From assembly GCA_021736945.1 (NCBI GenBank), contig JAIPEX010000003.1, forward strand, positions 1 through 52,315: DNA of 52,315 bases. Direction: 5' to 3'. The DNA is from Halanaerobiales bacterium. GTDB lineage: Bacteria > Bacillota > Halanaerobiia > Halanaerobiales > M55B127. Of the stretch, positions 8,688-17,072 are shown piece after piece (position 1 is the stretch's first letter; the number at the start of each line of letters is the position of its first letter). The translations under genes were made by a program, and so were the position numbers. The notes under the pieces are model-generated. The model ran no database searches. It saw nothing but the letters and a program-made list of their open reading frames with translations, and was not told the DNA's origin.

Positions 8688-8890
8688 ACCTCATCTTTGA
8701 ACGGATGAGGTAGAGGCGCAAAACTAAAGAGTAACTTTTTTCTTAAAAAACCTGTAGAAAAAAGTGAAAGGGAGTTTTGCCGAAGTCTGTAATCTTTATG
8801 GTTTTAAAGGTTATGGATTGGGTCTGTGTATAACATATGCAGGACTGTCATTGAGGTATAACCCGTATTTCAATGTTGAGCTATCTCATC
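8688..8890 (+). promoter_or_regulatory. Lysine riboswitch (L box)
   Basis: The conserved core elements are in order: GTAGAGGCGC, AAGAGTAA, AGGGAGTTTTGCCGAAG, GGTTATGGATTGGGTCTG, the ATATGCAGGACTGTCATTG segment, and GAGCTATCTC. P1 is a 10-bp pairing of GATGAGGTAG (8704-8713) with CTATCTCATC (8881-8890, one G-T pair). A terminator at 8938-8966 follows, so lysine probably switches the downstream transporter off, as in other L boxes. Unusually, ACCTCATC at 8688-8695 can pair with GATGAGGT at 8704-8711, forming a hairpin that excludes P1. Confidence 0.93.
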
Positions 8891-8937
8891 AAATGGGAAA
8901 GAGGAGGTGGTTTCTACTGGTGCTATCAGAATTTACA

Positions 8938-8966
8938 CCCAGCGGAAATCCCGCTGGGTTTTATTA
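8938..8966 (+). terminator. Riboswitch-controlled terminator
   Basis: CCCAGCGG and CCGCTGGG form an 8-bp GC-rich stem around AAATC, followed by TTTTATTATTTT. It lies about 48 bases after the riboswitch P1 and before the transporter gene. Confidence 0.88.
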
Positions 8967-9032
8967 TTTTCATAGGAAAAAAATATAACAAAAATTTTAT
9001 AAAATATAAAATAATATGGAGGTTTTATAGAT

Positions 9033-10598
9033 ATGGATAACTATGGATTAATTTCGCTTCTTCCACCGCTTTTAGCTATAATTTTAGCTTGGTGGAGTAA
9101 AGAAGTAATCATTTCATTATTTTTAGGTGTATTTTCTGGAGCATTAATATTATCGAACTATAATCCTATAGCAGGTTTTGTGAGTACTTTAGATAATTAT
9201 ATGTTAGGTTCTTTGGCTGATTCTTGGAATGCTGGTATTATTATATTCTTGTTATCAATGGGTGGTATGATTGGTATCATAAATAAAGCCGGTGGAGTAG
9301 TTGCAATTGGAGAATATGTAGCTAAAAAAGCTAAAACCATAAAAAACACATTACTTGTTACCTGGTCAATGGGAGTTTTAATTTTCTTCGATGACTATGC
9401 AAACACTTTGATTGTAGGAAATACCATGAGGCCAATTACTGATAAAATGAAGGTATCAAGAGAAAAATTATCATTTGTTGTAGACCTAACCGCAGCAGCG
9501 GTTTCAAGTATAGTACCAATTTCAACTTGGATTGCATTCGAAGTTGGAGTAATAAAAGACGGTTTTCAGAACTTAGGTATAGAACAAAGTGCATATTCAA
9601 CTTTTGTTCAATCCATACCTTATAGATTTTATTCAATTTTAGCACTTATTTTTGCTCTGATTATTATATATACTATGAAGGATTTTGGACCGATGTATAC
9701 AGCTGAACATAGGGCAAGAACTACTGGAGAAACACTGAGACCTGGTTCTACACCAATGGTTTCAAAAGAGTTAGAAGAAGTTGAAAAACCTGAAGGCGCT
9801 TCTTTTAATATATTTGATGCCTTTTTCCCTATTCTTGTTGTAATTGTAGTAACCATATTTGGTTTATGGTACAATGGAGGGGGAGCTGCCTCTGATGTTA
9901 GTATCCAAACAGCTTTTGGTGATGCTGATGCTAGTGTTGTTTTATTATGGGCTTCTTTTGCAGGTGGTTTTACAGCTGGTATATTAGCACTAGTTAAAGG
10001 AATTTTAAATATATCTAAAGTTGTAGAAAGTTGGATAGATGGTGCAAAATCAATGTTTATTGCTACCATGATTCTCATTTTAGCCTGGTCAATTGGGGGA
10101 ATCACTGATGACTTAGGTACTGCCGATTATCTGGTAGGTATCTTAGAAGGTAATTTACCTGGATTTTTAATTCCGGTGTTATTATTTGTAATATCAGCAT
10201 TTATTGCCTTTACAATTGGTAGTTCATGGGGAACAGTTGCAATTGTTATGCCTTTAGCAATTCCTTTGGCATATAATATTGCTTCACCAATGTTACCAGC
10301 GATTGGAGCTGTATTAACAGCTGCTGTAATGGGTGACCACTGTTCACCTATATCAGATACGACTATTATGTCATCCACTGCCTCGGCAGTTGATCATATG
10401 GACCATGTTACTACACAGCTACCTTATGCTTTAACAGTAGGTGCAGTTGCAGCATTATTTGGTTTCTTACCGGCTGGTTTTGGAGTATCTCCGATAATAA
10501 CATTACCGGTGGGGGTAATAGTACTATATTTAATTGTGCAAGTATTTGGTAAAAGTGTAAAAGAAGAGAAACTTGAAGATGTTAGTATGGATCATTAA
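9033..10598 (+). CDS. NhaC-family transporter, probable lysine transporter
   Basis: The 521-residue protein has about 11-13 membrane segments. NhaC-family marks include FFDDYANTLIVGNTMRP near residue 119 and GDHCSPISDTTIMSS near residue 433. The family was first described as Na+/H+ antiporters. Members placed behind lysine riboswitches have been proposed as lysine transporters (LysW), and the L box directly upstream argues for lysine uptake here rather than pH control. ATG at 9033 follows TGGAGG. The gene stands alone between the L box and the terminator at 10628. Substrate assignment is inference from the riboswitch. Confidence 0.85.
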   Translation: MDNYGLISLLPPLLAIILAWWSKEVIISLFLGVFSGALILSNYNPIAGFVSTLDNYMLGSLADSWNAGIIIFLLSMGGMIGIINKAGGVVAIGEYVAKKAKTIKNTLLVTWSMGVLIFFDDYANTLIVGNTMRPITDKMKVSREKLSFVVDLTAAAVSSIVPISTWIAFEVGVIKDGFQNLGIEQSAYSTFVQSIPYRFYSILALIFALIIIYTMKDFGPMYTAEHRARTTGETLRPGSTPMVSKELEEVEKPEGASFNIFDAFFPILVVIVVTIFGLWYNGGGAASDVSIQTAFGDADASVVLLWASFAGGFTAGILALVKGILNISKVVESWIDGAKSMFIATMILILAWSIGGITDDLGTADYLVGILEGNLPGFLIPVLLFVISAFIAFTIGSSWGTVAIVMPLAIPLAYNIASPMLPAIGAVLTAAVMGDHCSPISDTTIMSSTASAVDHMDHVTTQLPYALTVGAVAALFGFLPAGFGVSPIITLPVGVIVLYLIVQVFGKSVKEEKLEDVSMDH

Positions 10599-10627
10599 GA
10601 TCATAATTTCAAATTGAATATTTAAGA

Positions 10628-10660
10628 TAAAAGTGCAGTTTAAAAACTGCACTTTTATCT
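10628..10660 (+). terminator. Terminator after the NhaC-type gene
   Basis: AAAAGTGCAGTTT and AAACTGCACTTTT form a near-perfect long hairpin. The T-rich end lies inside the stem, so it may work in both directions. Confidence 0.8.
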
Positions 10661-10729
10661 ATATATAGCAGGGATAAACTCTTTAATATAGAAATTAATA
10701 GTATAGAAGATAAATAAGGTGGGCAAATA

Positions 10730-12901
10730 ATGAATAAAAAATTTACTGTAATAATTATATTAGTTTTATGTTTCTTTATTGGGTTTTCCATTCCTTATAT
10801 ATATGAAAATTATGGTCCTTTATTAGGAGATTATGTAAATGGGGATGAGTCATCACAGGTCGAGAAGAGTTCTAAAGAAGAAAATAATAATAAAGAAAAA
10901 GTAAATAAGGAAGAAATAGATGTGAAAGTTGATTATAATGCAATTTTAAAAGAAGCTGTTGATAATTTTTATGCAGGAAATTATGAGAAGAGTATGGATA
11001 AGTACATTGAATTATATGAGAAAGGTTATAATAAATTAGAAGTAAGTAAAAATGTGATTGTACTTAGTGATTATTTAGATGCTAATGAAGAAAAAATAAA
11101 GAGTATTTTAAGTAAAACATATAATGAATATCAAAATTCCCCTGAATTTAACTATTATTATGGAAAATATCTGTACGAGAATAATAATAGGCAGAAAGCA
11201 GAAGAAATATTCAATAATCTTTTAACATTAATAAAAGACTCTGAGAAAGGTTTATCTGCAAGAAAGACTGCTTTAGTACATTATTATTTAGGTAATATAT
11301 TATTAGTACAAGAAAACCAAAAATCAGCCTTAAATTACTATAATGAGGGAATAAAATATAATGAACAGATCATTCTTAATTATTTAGGTGCTGCTAAGAT
11401 TTATAGAAATAATAAAGATTATGACAAAGCTATTGAGATGTACAAAAAAGCTCTTAGGCAAGATCATAGTTTAAGTGAATTATATTATGATTTAGCTATC
11501 TTATATGATAAAAATAATGCTCCCTTAAAAGCATATGATTACTGGGAAAGAAGCTTAAATAGTGGTATTAAAGTTGATACTGCAAGAAAACGGATAAAAG
11601 AAATTGAAAATAATTATCCTCAGTACTTTGAAGAAAAACCTGCTACCAAAGAGAAAAAAGAAATAGATTGGTTTAAGATTGTAAAAATTGAACCAAATAA
11701 AAAGTATAATGAAATCAAAATTGGTTTACAGGAAAATTTAAATAGAATTAGGTTTCAATCCAAAAATGATTTTTATATAAAACAAAACAACAAAATTTTG
11801 TTTGAAGGAGAGAAAAATACTCAGTATCAAATTAATTTTAATAATAATACATTTTATGTGCTGAAAAACGGGAAAATATTAGAATATCTATCAACTAATC
11901 AAAAAATAAAAATTACAGAAGAGAATAACAATAACTTGTTTGCAATTTATGATATAAAATATGCCCAAAATTATTTTTGGGGTGGTAAGGAAAATAGACA
12001 ATATCGAGGAGATATATACTTAAATCCTGCTTCTAACAAAAGGTTTAATCTATTAAACTATATAGATCTTACATCATATATGTTATCCGTGGTCCCATCT
12101 GAAATGCCTGCATCATGGCCTTCTGAAGCTTTAAAAGCGCAGAGTGTTGTTGCAAGATCATATATTTTGAATAATCTTAATAGTCATAATGATAAAGAAT
12201 ATGATTTATGTGCAAGTGTCCACTGCATAGTTTATGCAGGTGCAAGCAATGAAAATAAAAACACTACTGAAGCCATTATTGCGACCAAAAATGAAGTTAT
12301 TACATATAAAGACCGTATTATCGATGCTGTATTTAGTAGTAATAGTGGTGGTTATACAGAAGCCAGTGAAAATGTATGGATAAACAGTTTGCCCTATCTA
12401 AAAGCGGTAAATACATCTAAACAAAATAATTATGAGTTTCCACTTGCTCCCTATCAAATAGAAGAATGGTTTATTGAAAAACCTGAGTCCTATTCAAATA
12501 ATAAATATACTACTCAAAGTAGTTACAGGTGGATTAAAAATATTAATCTAGAGAAATTAAAGCAAAGACATAATCTTAAAGGGATAAAAAGAGTTTATGT
12601 AACGGAAAGAACCACGACGGGAACTGTTAGAGAAATTGTAATTGAAGGCTTTAATGAATCCATTACAGTAACGAATTCTTCTATAAGAAGAGCGTTGACT
12701 GGACTTAAAAGCAACAAATTTACACTTAAAAATATTTATAACGAAAAAGGATTAGAAAGTTTAATTATATTTGGAGCTGGATGGGGTCATTCAGTTGGTA
12801 TGGACCAGTCTGCAGCAGCAGGTATGGCAGAGGATGGTAAAGACTATAAGACTATTATAAATCTATTTTATCCTGATACTAAAATCACAAAATTAGAATA
12901 A
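10730..12901 (+). CDS. TPR-SpoIID/LytB domain protein, probable membrane-anchored cell wall enzyme
   Basis: The 723-residue protein has an uncleaved-looking N-terminal membrane segment (residues about 5-24) and an acidic, Lys/Glu/Asn-rich linker. Several TPR units follow (about 65-290; for example DYDKAIEMYKKALRQD). A C-terminal SpoIID/LytB domain covers about 420-723. The SpoIID hallmark VVPSEMPASWPSEALKAQSV carries the glutamate that is catalytic in SpoIID lytic transglycosylases. SNSGGYTE and GWGHSVGMDQ further along also fit the family. It likely cuts or binds peptidoglycan glycan strands outside the membrane. ATG at 10730 follows AAGGTGGGC. Joining TPRs to SpoIID is less common than SpoIID alone. 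Confidence 0.85.
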   Translation: MNKKFTVIIILVLCFFIGFSIPYIYENYGPLLGDYVNGDESSQVEKSSKEENNNKEKVNKEEIDVKVDYNAILKEAVDNFYAGNYEKSMDKYIELYEKGYNKLEVSKNVIVLSDYLDANEEKIKSILSKTYNEYQNSPEFNYYYGKYLYENNNRQKAEEIFNNLLTLIKDSEKGLSARKTALVHYYLGNILLVQENQKSALNYYNEGIKYNEQIILNYLGAAKIYRNNKDYDKAIEMYKKALRQDHSLSELYYDLAILYDKNNAPLKAYDYWERSLNSGIKVDTARKRIKEIENNYPQYFEEKPATKEKKEIDWFKIVKIEPNKKYNEIKIGLQENLNRIRFQSKNDFYIKQNNKILFEGEKNTQYQINFNNNTFYVLKNGKILEYLSTNQKIKITEENNNNLFAIYDIKYAQNYFWGGKENRQYRGDIYLNPASNKRFNLLNYIDLTSYMLSVVPSEMPASWPSEALKAQSVVARSYILNNLNSHNDKEYDLCASVHCIVYAGASNENKNTTEAIIATKNEVITYKDRIIDAVFSSNSGGYTEASENVWINSLPYLKAVNTSKQNNYEFPLAPYQIEEWFIEKPESYSNNKYTTQSSYRWIKNINLEKLKQRHNLKGIKRVYVTERTTTGTVREIVIEGFNESITVTNSSIRRALTGLKSNKFTLKNIYNEKGLESLIIFGAGWGHSVGMDQSAAAGMAEDGKDYKTIINLFYPDTKITKLE

Positions 12902-12905
12902 TTAC

Positions 12906-12934
12906 TTGAAATAATAAAATAAATTGTATATAAT
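12906..12934 (+). promoter_or_regulatory. Promoter of the FMN riboswitch unit
   Basis: TTGAAA at 12906-12911 and TATAAT at 12929-12934 are separated by 17 bases. Confidence 0.72.
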
Positions 12935-12954
12935 TAACAAAGAATTTAATAAAA

Positions 12955-13064
12955 TGTCTTCAGGGCATGGTGAAATTCCAGACCGGTGGTAAAGTCCACG
13001 AGCGAATGCTGAACTGGTGAAATTCCAGTACCGACGGTATTAATAGTCCGGATGAAAGAAGATA
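12955..13064 (+). promoter_or_regulatory. FMN riboswitch (RFN element)
   Basis: The highly conserved RFN sequence is present: CAGGGCATGGTGAAATTCC, GACCGGTGGT, AGTCCACGAGCG, TGAACTGGTGAAATTCCAGT, ACCGACGGT and AGTCCGGATGAAAGAAGA. P1 pairs TCTTC (12957-12961) with GAAGA (13058-13062). CAGGGCAT at 12961-12968, part of the aptamer, is complementary to ATGCCCTG at 13083-13090 in the following terminator. Without FMN the two can pair and prevent the terminator; with FMN the terminator forms. It is therefore an OFF switch for ribU. Confidence 0.96.
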
Positions 13065-13081
13065 ATATAGTTAACCATAGC

Positions 13082-13120
13082 AATGCCCTGTTTTTATATT
13101 ACAGGGCATTTCTTATTGTT
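13082..13120 (+). terminator. Terminator of the FMN riboswitch
   Basis: AATGCCCTGT (13082-13091) and ACAGGGCATT (13101-13110) form a 10-bp stem, followed by TCTTATTGTTCT. The T-run is interrupted, but the stem's left arm is the target of the antiterminator described for the riboswitch. Confidence 0.78.
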
Positions 13121-13148
13121 CTAATATTTTATAGGAGGAATAATAGAA

Positions 13149-13736
13149 ATGGATATTAAAAAGATCGCAAACATAGGAGTATTAATTGGTTTAGCCCTTA
13201 TATTAATGTTAACTATAAGGTTTCCACTTTTTTTACCATTCTTAATTTATGAACCAGGTGATATTCCAATTTTAATTATTGCTTTTCTTTATGGCCCAAT
13301 GCCTGCTTTAAGTGCTACTTTTATACTATCAATTTTAATGGCGGCTTTAACTGGTTTAGGTGGACCCTTTGGAGCATTTATGCATTTTCTTGCAACAGGA
13401 GTACTAGTAGGACTTGCTGGGTATTTTTATAAAAAATACCATTCTAAAAAAGGAGCTATTATCGGATTAACAATAGGTTCGCTTGCTATGACAGGAGTAA
13501 TGGCGGTAGCAAATATATTATTGAACCCAATTTTTTATGGTATACCATATGAACGAACTATAAATATGTTATTACCAGGTATTATTCCTTTTAACTTAAC
13601 AAAAGCAATCATAAATTCAATTTTAACAGTATTAGTATATAAAAAGATTGCTGAATTTTTAAGAAGGAAAGGCTTATTGACTTCATTAGATAGGAAAGAA
13701 AACAGTGAATATGCATATATAGATGAAAATAACTAA
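13149..13736 (+). CDS. ribU: Riboflavin ECF transporter substrate-binding component RibU
   Basis: The 195-residue protein has five to six membrane helices and reads as an ECF transporter S component. The family-like segments are RFPLFLPFLIYEPGDIPILI near the start and the central GGPFGAFMHFLATG. RibU captures riboflavin outside the membrane and works with a shared energising module (EcfA, EcfA', EcfT) that is encoded elsewhere. The FMN riboswitch directly upstream makes the riboflavin assignment strong. ATG at 13149 follows TAGGAGGAATA. It is a single-gene unit ending at the terminator at 13756-13791. Confidence 0.92.
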   Translation: MDIKKIANIGVLIGLALILMLTIRFPLFLPFLIYEPGDIPILIIAFLYGPMPALSATFILSILMAALTGLGGPFGAFMHFLATGVLVGLAGYFYKKYHSKKGAIIGLTIGSLAMTGVMAVANILLNPIFYGIPYERTINMLLPGIIPFNLTKAIINSILTVLVYKKIAEFLRRKGLLTSLDRKENSEYAYIDENN

Positions 13737-13755
13737 AAATAGATAGTCTTATTAT

Positions 13756-13791
13756 AATCCTTTATATATTTTTCTATAAAGGATTTTTTTT
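13756..13791 (+). terminator. Terminator after ribU
   Basis: AATCCTTTATA and TATAAAGGATT form an 11-bp stem, followed by a run of T. Confidence 0.85.
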
Positions 13792-13864
13792 AATAGTAGT
13801 CATTATAATATATGTAATAAAAGGTAAGGTAGAAAGATTTTAATTTTCTCTCATCCGCTAATAT

Positions 13865-13893
13865 TTGACATTTGTTTGCAACTAATATACAAT
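13865..13893 (+). promoter_or_regulatory. Promoter of the MBL hydrolase gene
   Basis: TTGACA at 13865-13870 and TACAAT at 13888-13893 lie 17 bases apart, giving a start of transcription about 20 bases before the TTG start codon. Confidence 0.7.
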
Positions 13894-13921
13894 TTACATA
13901 AGTGTATTGGAGGTAATATAA

Positions 13922-14680
13922 TTGGATGTAACAATACTTGGTTCGGGAACTTCACATGGAGTTCCTATTATTGGTTGTAATTGTGAAACTTGTACTTCAG
14001 ATAATCCTAAAAATAAGAGGTTTAGATCTTCAATATATATAAAAACAAATGTTAAGAATATATTGATTGATACGTCTCCAGATTTAAGATTACAGCTTTT
14101 AAATAATGAAATAACCGATATTGATATTGTGTTATTCACACATCCCCATGCAGATCATATAATGGGGTTTGATGATTTAAGAGCTATAAATAGAATTAAT
14201 AAAAGAGATATACCTTGTTATGGAAATAAATATACGATTGAAGCAATTAAGAAAAAATTTGAATATATATTTAAAGATCGACATTGTAGGTTTTCTGTAC
14301 CAAGTGTGGAATTAAATGAAATCAAAAATGAACTTCAATTTGAAGATTTAAAAGTTACTCCTTTACCTGTAAAACATAACCATGATAATGTATTAGGTTA
14401 CAAAATTGATAATTTTGCTTATATTACTGATTGTAGTGAAATTCCTAAAGAGACAATGAAACTATTAAAAGATGTTGACCTGTTAATTTTAGATGCACTT
14501 CGCTATAAAAGCCATCCGAAGCACTTTAACATCAATGAAGCTGTAGAAGTTATTCAAAACCTGGGTATAAAAAAGGCATATTTAACACATGTTTCTCATG
14601 AAATTGAACATGAGAAAGTAAATGAAGAATTACCTGAAGGAATAGAGTTAGCTTATGATGGATTACAGTTAAAAGTTTAA
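13922..14680 (+). CDS. MBL-fold metal-dependent hydrolase (PhnP-like)
   Basis: The 252-residue protein opens with VTILGSGTSHGVPIIGCNC followed by CETC, a cysteine-rich N-terminus seen in PhnP-like phosphodiesterases. It has the metal motif THPHADHIMG, a later DCSE segment and a C-terminal LTHVSHEIEH. It should bind two metal ions and hydrolyse a phosphodiester such as a cyclic nucleotide or cyclic phosphate; the substrate is unknown. There is no C-P lyase cluster here. TTG at 13922 sits 7 bases after GGAGGTAA. trmL follows after 15 bases, probably in the same transcript. Confidence 0.85.
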   Translation: MDVTILGSGTSHGVPIIGCNCETCTSDNPKNKRFRSSIYIKTNVKNILIDTSPDLRLQLLNNEITDIDIVLFTHPHADHIMGFDDLRAINRINKRDIPCYGNKYTIEAIKKKFEYIFKDRHCRFSVPSVELNEIKNELQFEDLKVTPLPVKHNHDNVLGYKIDNFAYITDCSEIPKETMKLLKDVDLLILDALRYKSHPKHFNINEAVEVIQNLGIKKAYLTHVSHEIEHEKVNEELPEGIELAYDGLQLKV

Positions 14681-14695
14681 AGGAATGAGAATTTA

Positions 14696-15181
14696 ATGAA
14701 TATAGTATTAGTAGAACCAGAAATTCCACAAAATACTGGTAATATTGCTCGTACTTGTGCAGCTACAGATAGCAGTTTACATTTGGTACATCCTCTAGGA
14801 TTTTCTACTGAGGATAAATATCTTAAAAGAGCTGGTTTAGATTACTGGCACTTATTAGATATTAATTACTATGATAATTTTGAATCATTTTTAGAAAAGA
14901 AAAAAGACGAGCGTATGTTTTTTGCCTCGACTAAATCTCCTCATCGATATGATCAAGTAGATTATAAAAAGGGAGATTATTTGGTTTTTGGTAAGGAAAC
15001 AGCCGGATTACCTGAAAAATTTCTAAAAGAAAGATTAGATTATACGATTAGGATACCTATGATAGAAGAGGCACGTTCTTTGAATTTAGCAAATTCAGTC
15101 TCTATTGTATTATATGAAGCATATAGACAGTTAGATTTTCCTAATTTTAATCAGGAAGCTAAGTTTAGTAATAGTGTTTAA
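14696..15181 (+). CDS. trmL: tRNA (cytidine(34)-2'-O)-methyltransferase
   Basis: The 161-residue SPOUT (SpoU-type) protein carries VEPEIPQNTGNIARTCAA at the N-terminus, a central LVFGKETAGLP and the knot region RIPMIEEARSLNLANSVSI. These are the SAM-binding trefoil-knot motifs of TrmL (YibK), which methylates the ribose at wobble position 34 of leucine tRNAs. Length and motifs fit the family closely. ATG at 14696 has AAAGGAATGAG upstream. The gene lies just after the MBL hydrolase. Confidence 0.92.
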   Translation: MNIVLVEPEIPQNTGNIARTCAATDSSLHLVHPLGFSTEDKYLKRAGLDYWHLLDINYYDNFESFLEKKKDERMFFASTKSPHRYDQVDYKKGDYLVFGKETAGLPEKFLKERLDYTIRIPMIEEARSLNLANSVSIVLYEAYRQLDFPNFNQEAKFSNSV

Positions 15182-15265
15182 TTTAAATGAAAGAGCAGGT
15201 ATATTTTAACATACCTAGAAATATATTAATAGTATGAAAGATTCTAAACTAGGAGGATAGAGGAG

Positions 15266-16306
15266 ATGAATTTAAAGGATAGTAATTATTTAAAGTTAAG
15301 TATAACAATATCCACCACAATATTATTATTAATAGTATTTTCAATAAGTACATATGCTATCAGTTTAGAAGTTGAAGATCGTGGTGAAGCAGTAAAAGAA
15401 GTACAATCTTTGTTGAAAAAAGTTGGTTATGACATTAGTACTGATGGTATTTTTGGCTATAGAACTAAAGAAGTAGTCAAAGATTTCCAAGCTAATAATA
15501 ATCTTAAAGTTGATGGAATCGTCGGAGATAATACATACAACAATTTAAAAAAGATGGCAGAAGATATTAAGTATGTAGTAAATAAAGGCGATACACTTTA
15601 TGAAATTGCAAATAAATTTGATACCACTGTTCAGGATATTAAAAAGAGTAATAATATATCAGGAAATATAATCAGACCTGGAGATACGTTATTTATACCG
15701 AACACTGGACGCGGTGGTGGTGATGAAGATAGACTTTCTTCAAATATTATCCATGAAGTTCAACGTGGAGATGCATTATTTTCAATAGCAAAAAAATATG
15801 GTGTTGATGTTCAAACCATAAAAAACGCAAACAATTTAAATTCTAATAAAATTGTTATTGGTCAAAATTTAGTAATACCTTTTCAAGACAGAAACAATAG
15901 TGGTAAATTTTCATTGAGAGAGGGTGTATTTATTTGGCCATTACAAGGGAGTATATCTTCCTATTTTGGCTGGAGATCTGATCCTGTCAATGGAAGAAAT
16001 GATTTTCATCAAGGTTTAGATATTTCAGTACCCTTAGGTACTAAAATAAGAGCTGCTTCCAGTGGAAAAGTTGTTAAAAGTGGCTGGATAAGTGGTTTTG
16101 GGAAAACAATTGTTATTGACCATGGGGAAGGTATTGAAACCCTCTATGCTCATAATTCGGCTTTACTAGTAAATACAGGACAAAAAGTAAGTACTGGTCA
16201 AATTATTGCAAGAGCTGGTAGTACTGGAAAGAGTACAGGTTCTCATTTACATTTTGGAGTTTTAGATAATGACGAGCCGGTTGATCCTATGCAATATTTA
16301 CCATAA
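15266..16306 (+). CDS. Secreted M23 endopeptidase with peptidoglycan-binding and two LysM domains
   Basis: The 346-residue protein has an N-terminal hydrophobic segment (about 10-32, likely a signal peptide or anchor) and a PG_binding_1 domain (about 34-88). Two LysM modules follow: YVVNKGDTLYEIANKF and HEVQRGDALFSIAKKY. A C-terminal LytM/M23 metallopeptidase domain has HQGLDISVPLGT, GKTIVIDHGEGIETLYAH and the zinc-site end GSHLHFGV. All expected zinc ligands (the H and D of HxxxD, and HxH) are present, so it should be active in cutting peptide crosslinks or regulating wall hydrolysis. ATG at 15266 follows AGGAGGATAGAGGAG. A terminator lies 27 bases downstream. Confidence 0.92.
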   Translation: MNLKDSNYLKLSITISTTILLLIVFSISTYAISLEVEDRGEAVKEVQSLLKKVGYDISTDGIFGYRTKEVVKDFQANNNLKVDGIVGDNTYNNLKKMAEDIKYVVNKGDTLYEIANKFDTTVQDIKKSNNISGNIIRPGDTLFIPNTGRGGGDEDRLSSNIIHEVQRGDALFSIAKKYGVDVQTIKNANNLNSNKIVIGQNLVIPFQDRNNSGKFSLREGVFIWPLQGSISSYFGWRSDPVNGRNDFHQGLDISVPLGTKIRAASSGKVVKSGWISGFGKTIVIDHGEGIETLYAHNSALLVNTGQKVSTGQIIARAGSTGKSTGSHLHFGVLDNDEPVDPMQYLP

Positions 16307-16332
16307 AAGTATAGTATATATCTTGAATATTA

Positions 16333-16360
16333 CCTCATATCTTTTGATATGGGGTTTTTT
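16333..16360 (+). terminator. Terminator after the M23 peptidase gene
   Basis: CCTCATATC and GATATGGGG form a 9-bp stem with one wobble pair, loop TTTT, followed by TTTTTT. Confidence 0.82.
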
Positions 16361-16401
16361 ATTGTCTTATTTTAAAAATATTATAATTTTTATTAAATAA
16401 A

Positions 16402-16430
16402 TTGATAATAAAGATAAAAGATGTTAATAT
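16402..16430 (+). promoter_or_regulatory. Promoter of the yedF-selD unit
   Basis: TTGATA at 16402-16407 and TAATAT at 16425-16430 are spaced by 17 bases; a TATAAT overlaps 3 bases downstream. Confidence 0.55.
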
Positions 16431-16463
16431 AATTTTAACATCATAAAGACAGGGGGTCATTTA

Positions 16464-17036
16464 ATGAAGAAAATTGATGCGAGAGGGTTGGATTGTCCAA
16501 AACCTGTAATAAAAACGAAAAAAGTGTTAGAAAAACATGGTGAAGCAGAAGTATTAGTAGATAATGAAGTAGCAGCTGAAAATGTAAAAAAATTAGGAAT
16601 TAAAATGGGTGCTAAAGTTACAAAAGTAAAGGAAAATGAAGGTAATTATAAATTAGTAATAGCAGATTTCAAAAAAGCTGAGAAAAAAAGAGATAAAGAA
16701 GGTAAAGAAAAAGTTATTTTTATAAAATCTAATCTTTTAGGTGAGGGAGAAGCAGAATTAGGTGATATTTTAATAAGAGGATTTATTAACACCTTAAAAG
16801 AGATAGAGCCTTTGCCAAATAAGATTATTTTTATGAATTCAGGAGTTAAGCTACCTTGTGAAAACGATGAAGTTATCAATTCTTTAAAAGAATTAGAAAA
16901 TAAAGGTGTGGACGTTTTAACCTGTGGTACTTGTCTTGATTATTATAACTTAGAGGATAAACTAAAGGTGGGTAATATTAGTAATATGTATGAAATAGTA
17001 GATAGTCTAAATCAAGGAGACGTATTAGAAATATAA
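16464..17036 (+). CDS. yedF: Selenium metabolism protein YedF (SirA-like plus DsrE-like)
   Basis: The first about 75 residues are a TusA/SirA-like domain with the typical DARGLDCPKPVI and its single cysteine. The rest is a DsrE-like domain with KLPCENDEV and a CGTC motif (LTCGTCLDYY) near residue 155. This two-domain protein is a known companion of selD and is thought to handle reactive selenium or pass it to selenophosphate synthetase; the chemistry is unproven. ATG at 16464 follows AGGGGGTC. selD starts 36 bases downstream, supporting a joint role. Confidence 0.9.
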   Translation: MKKIDARGLDCPKPVIKTKKVLEKHGEAEVLVDNEVAAENVKKLGIKMGAKVTKVKENEGNYKLVIADFKKAEKKRDKEGKEKVIFIKSNLLGEGEAELGDILIRGFINTLKEIEPLPNKIIFMNSGVKLPCENDEVINSLKELENKGVDVLTCGTCLDYYNLEDKLKVGNISNMYEIVDSLNQGDVLEI

Positions 17037-17072
17037 TAATTTTCATGAATTAAGTTAAAGGTGGTGAAATAG

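Noticed and set aside
8764-8988. A 74-codon open frame at the lysine riboswitch
   Set aside because: It lies almost entirely inside the riboswitch and its terminator, lacks a ribosome binding site and has protein-unlike composition.
9436-10378. Minus-strand open frames inside the NhaC gene and similar antisense frames in other genes
   Set aside because: They follow from codon bias of the real genes, have no ribosome binding sites and no family resemblance.
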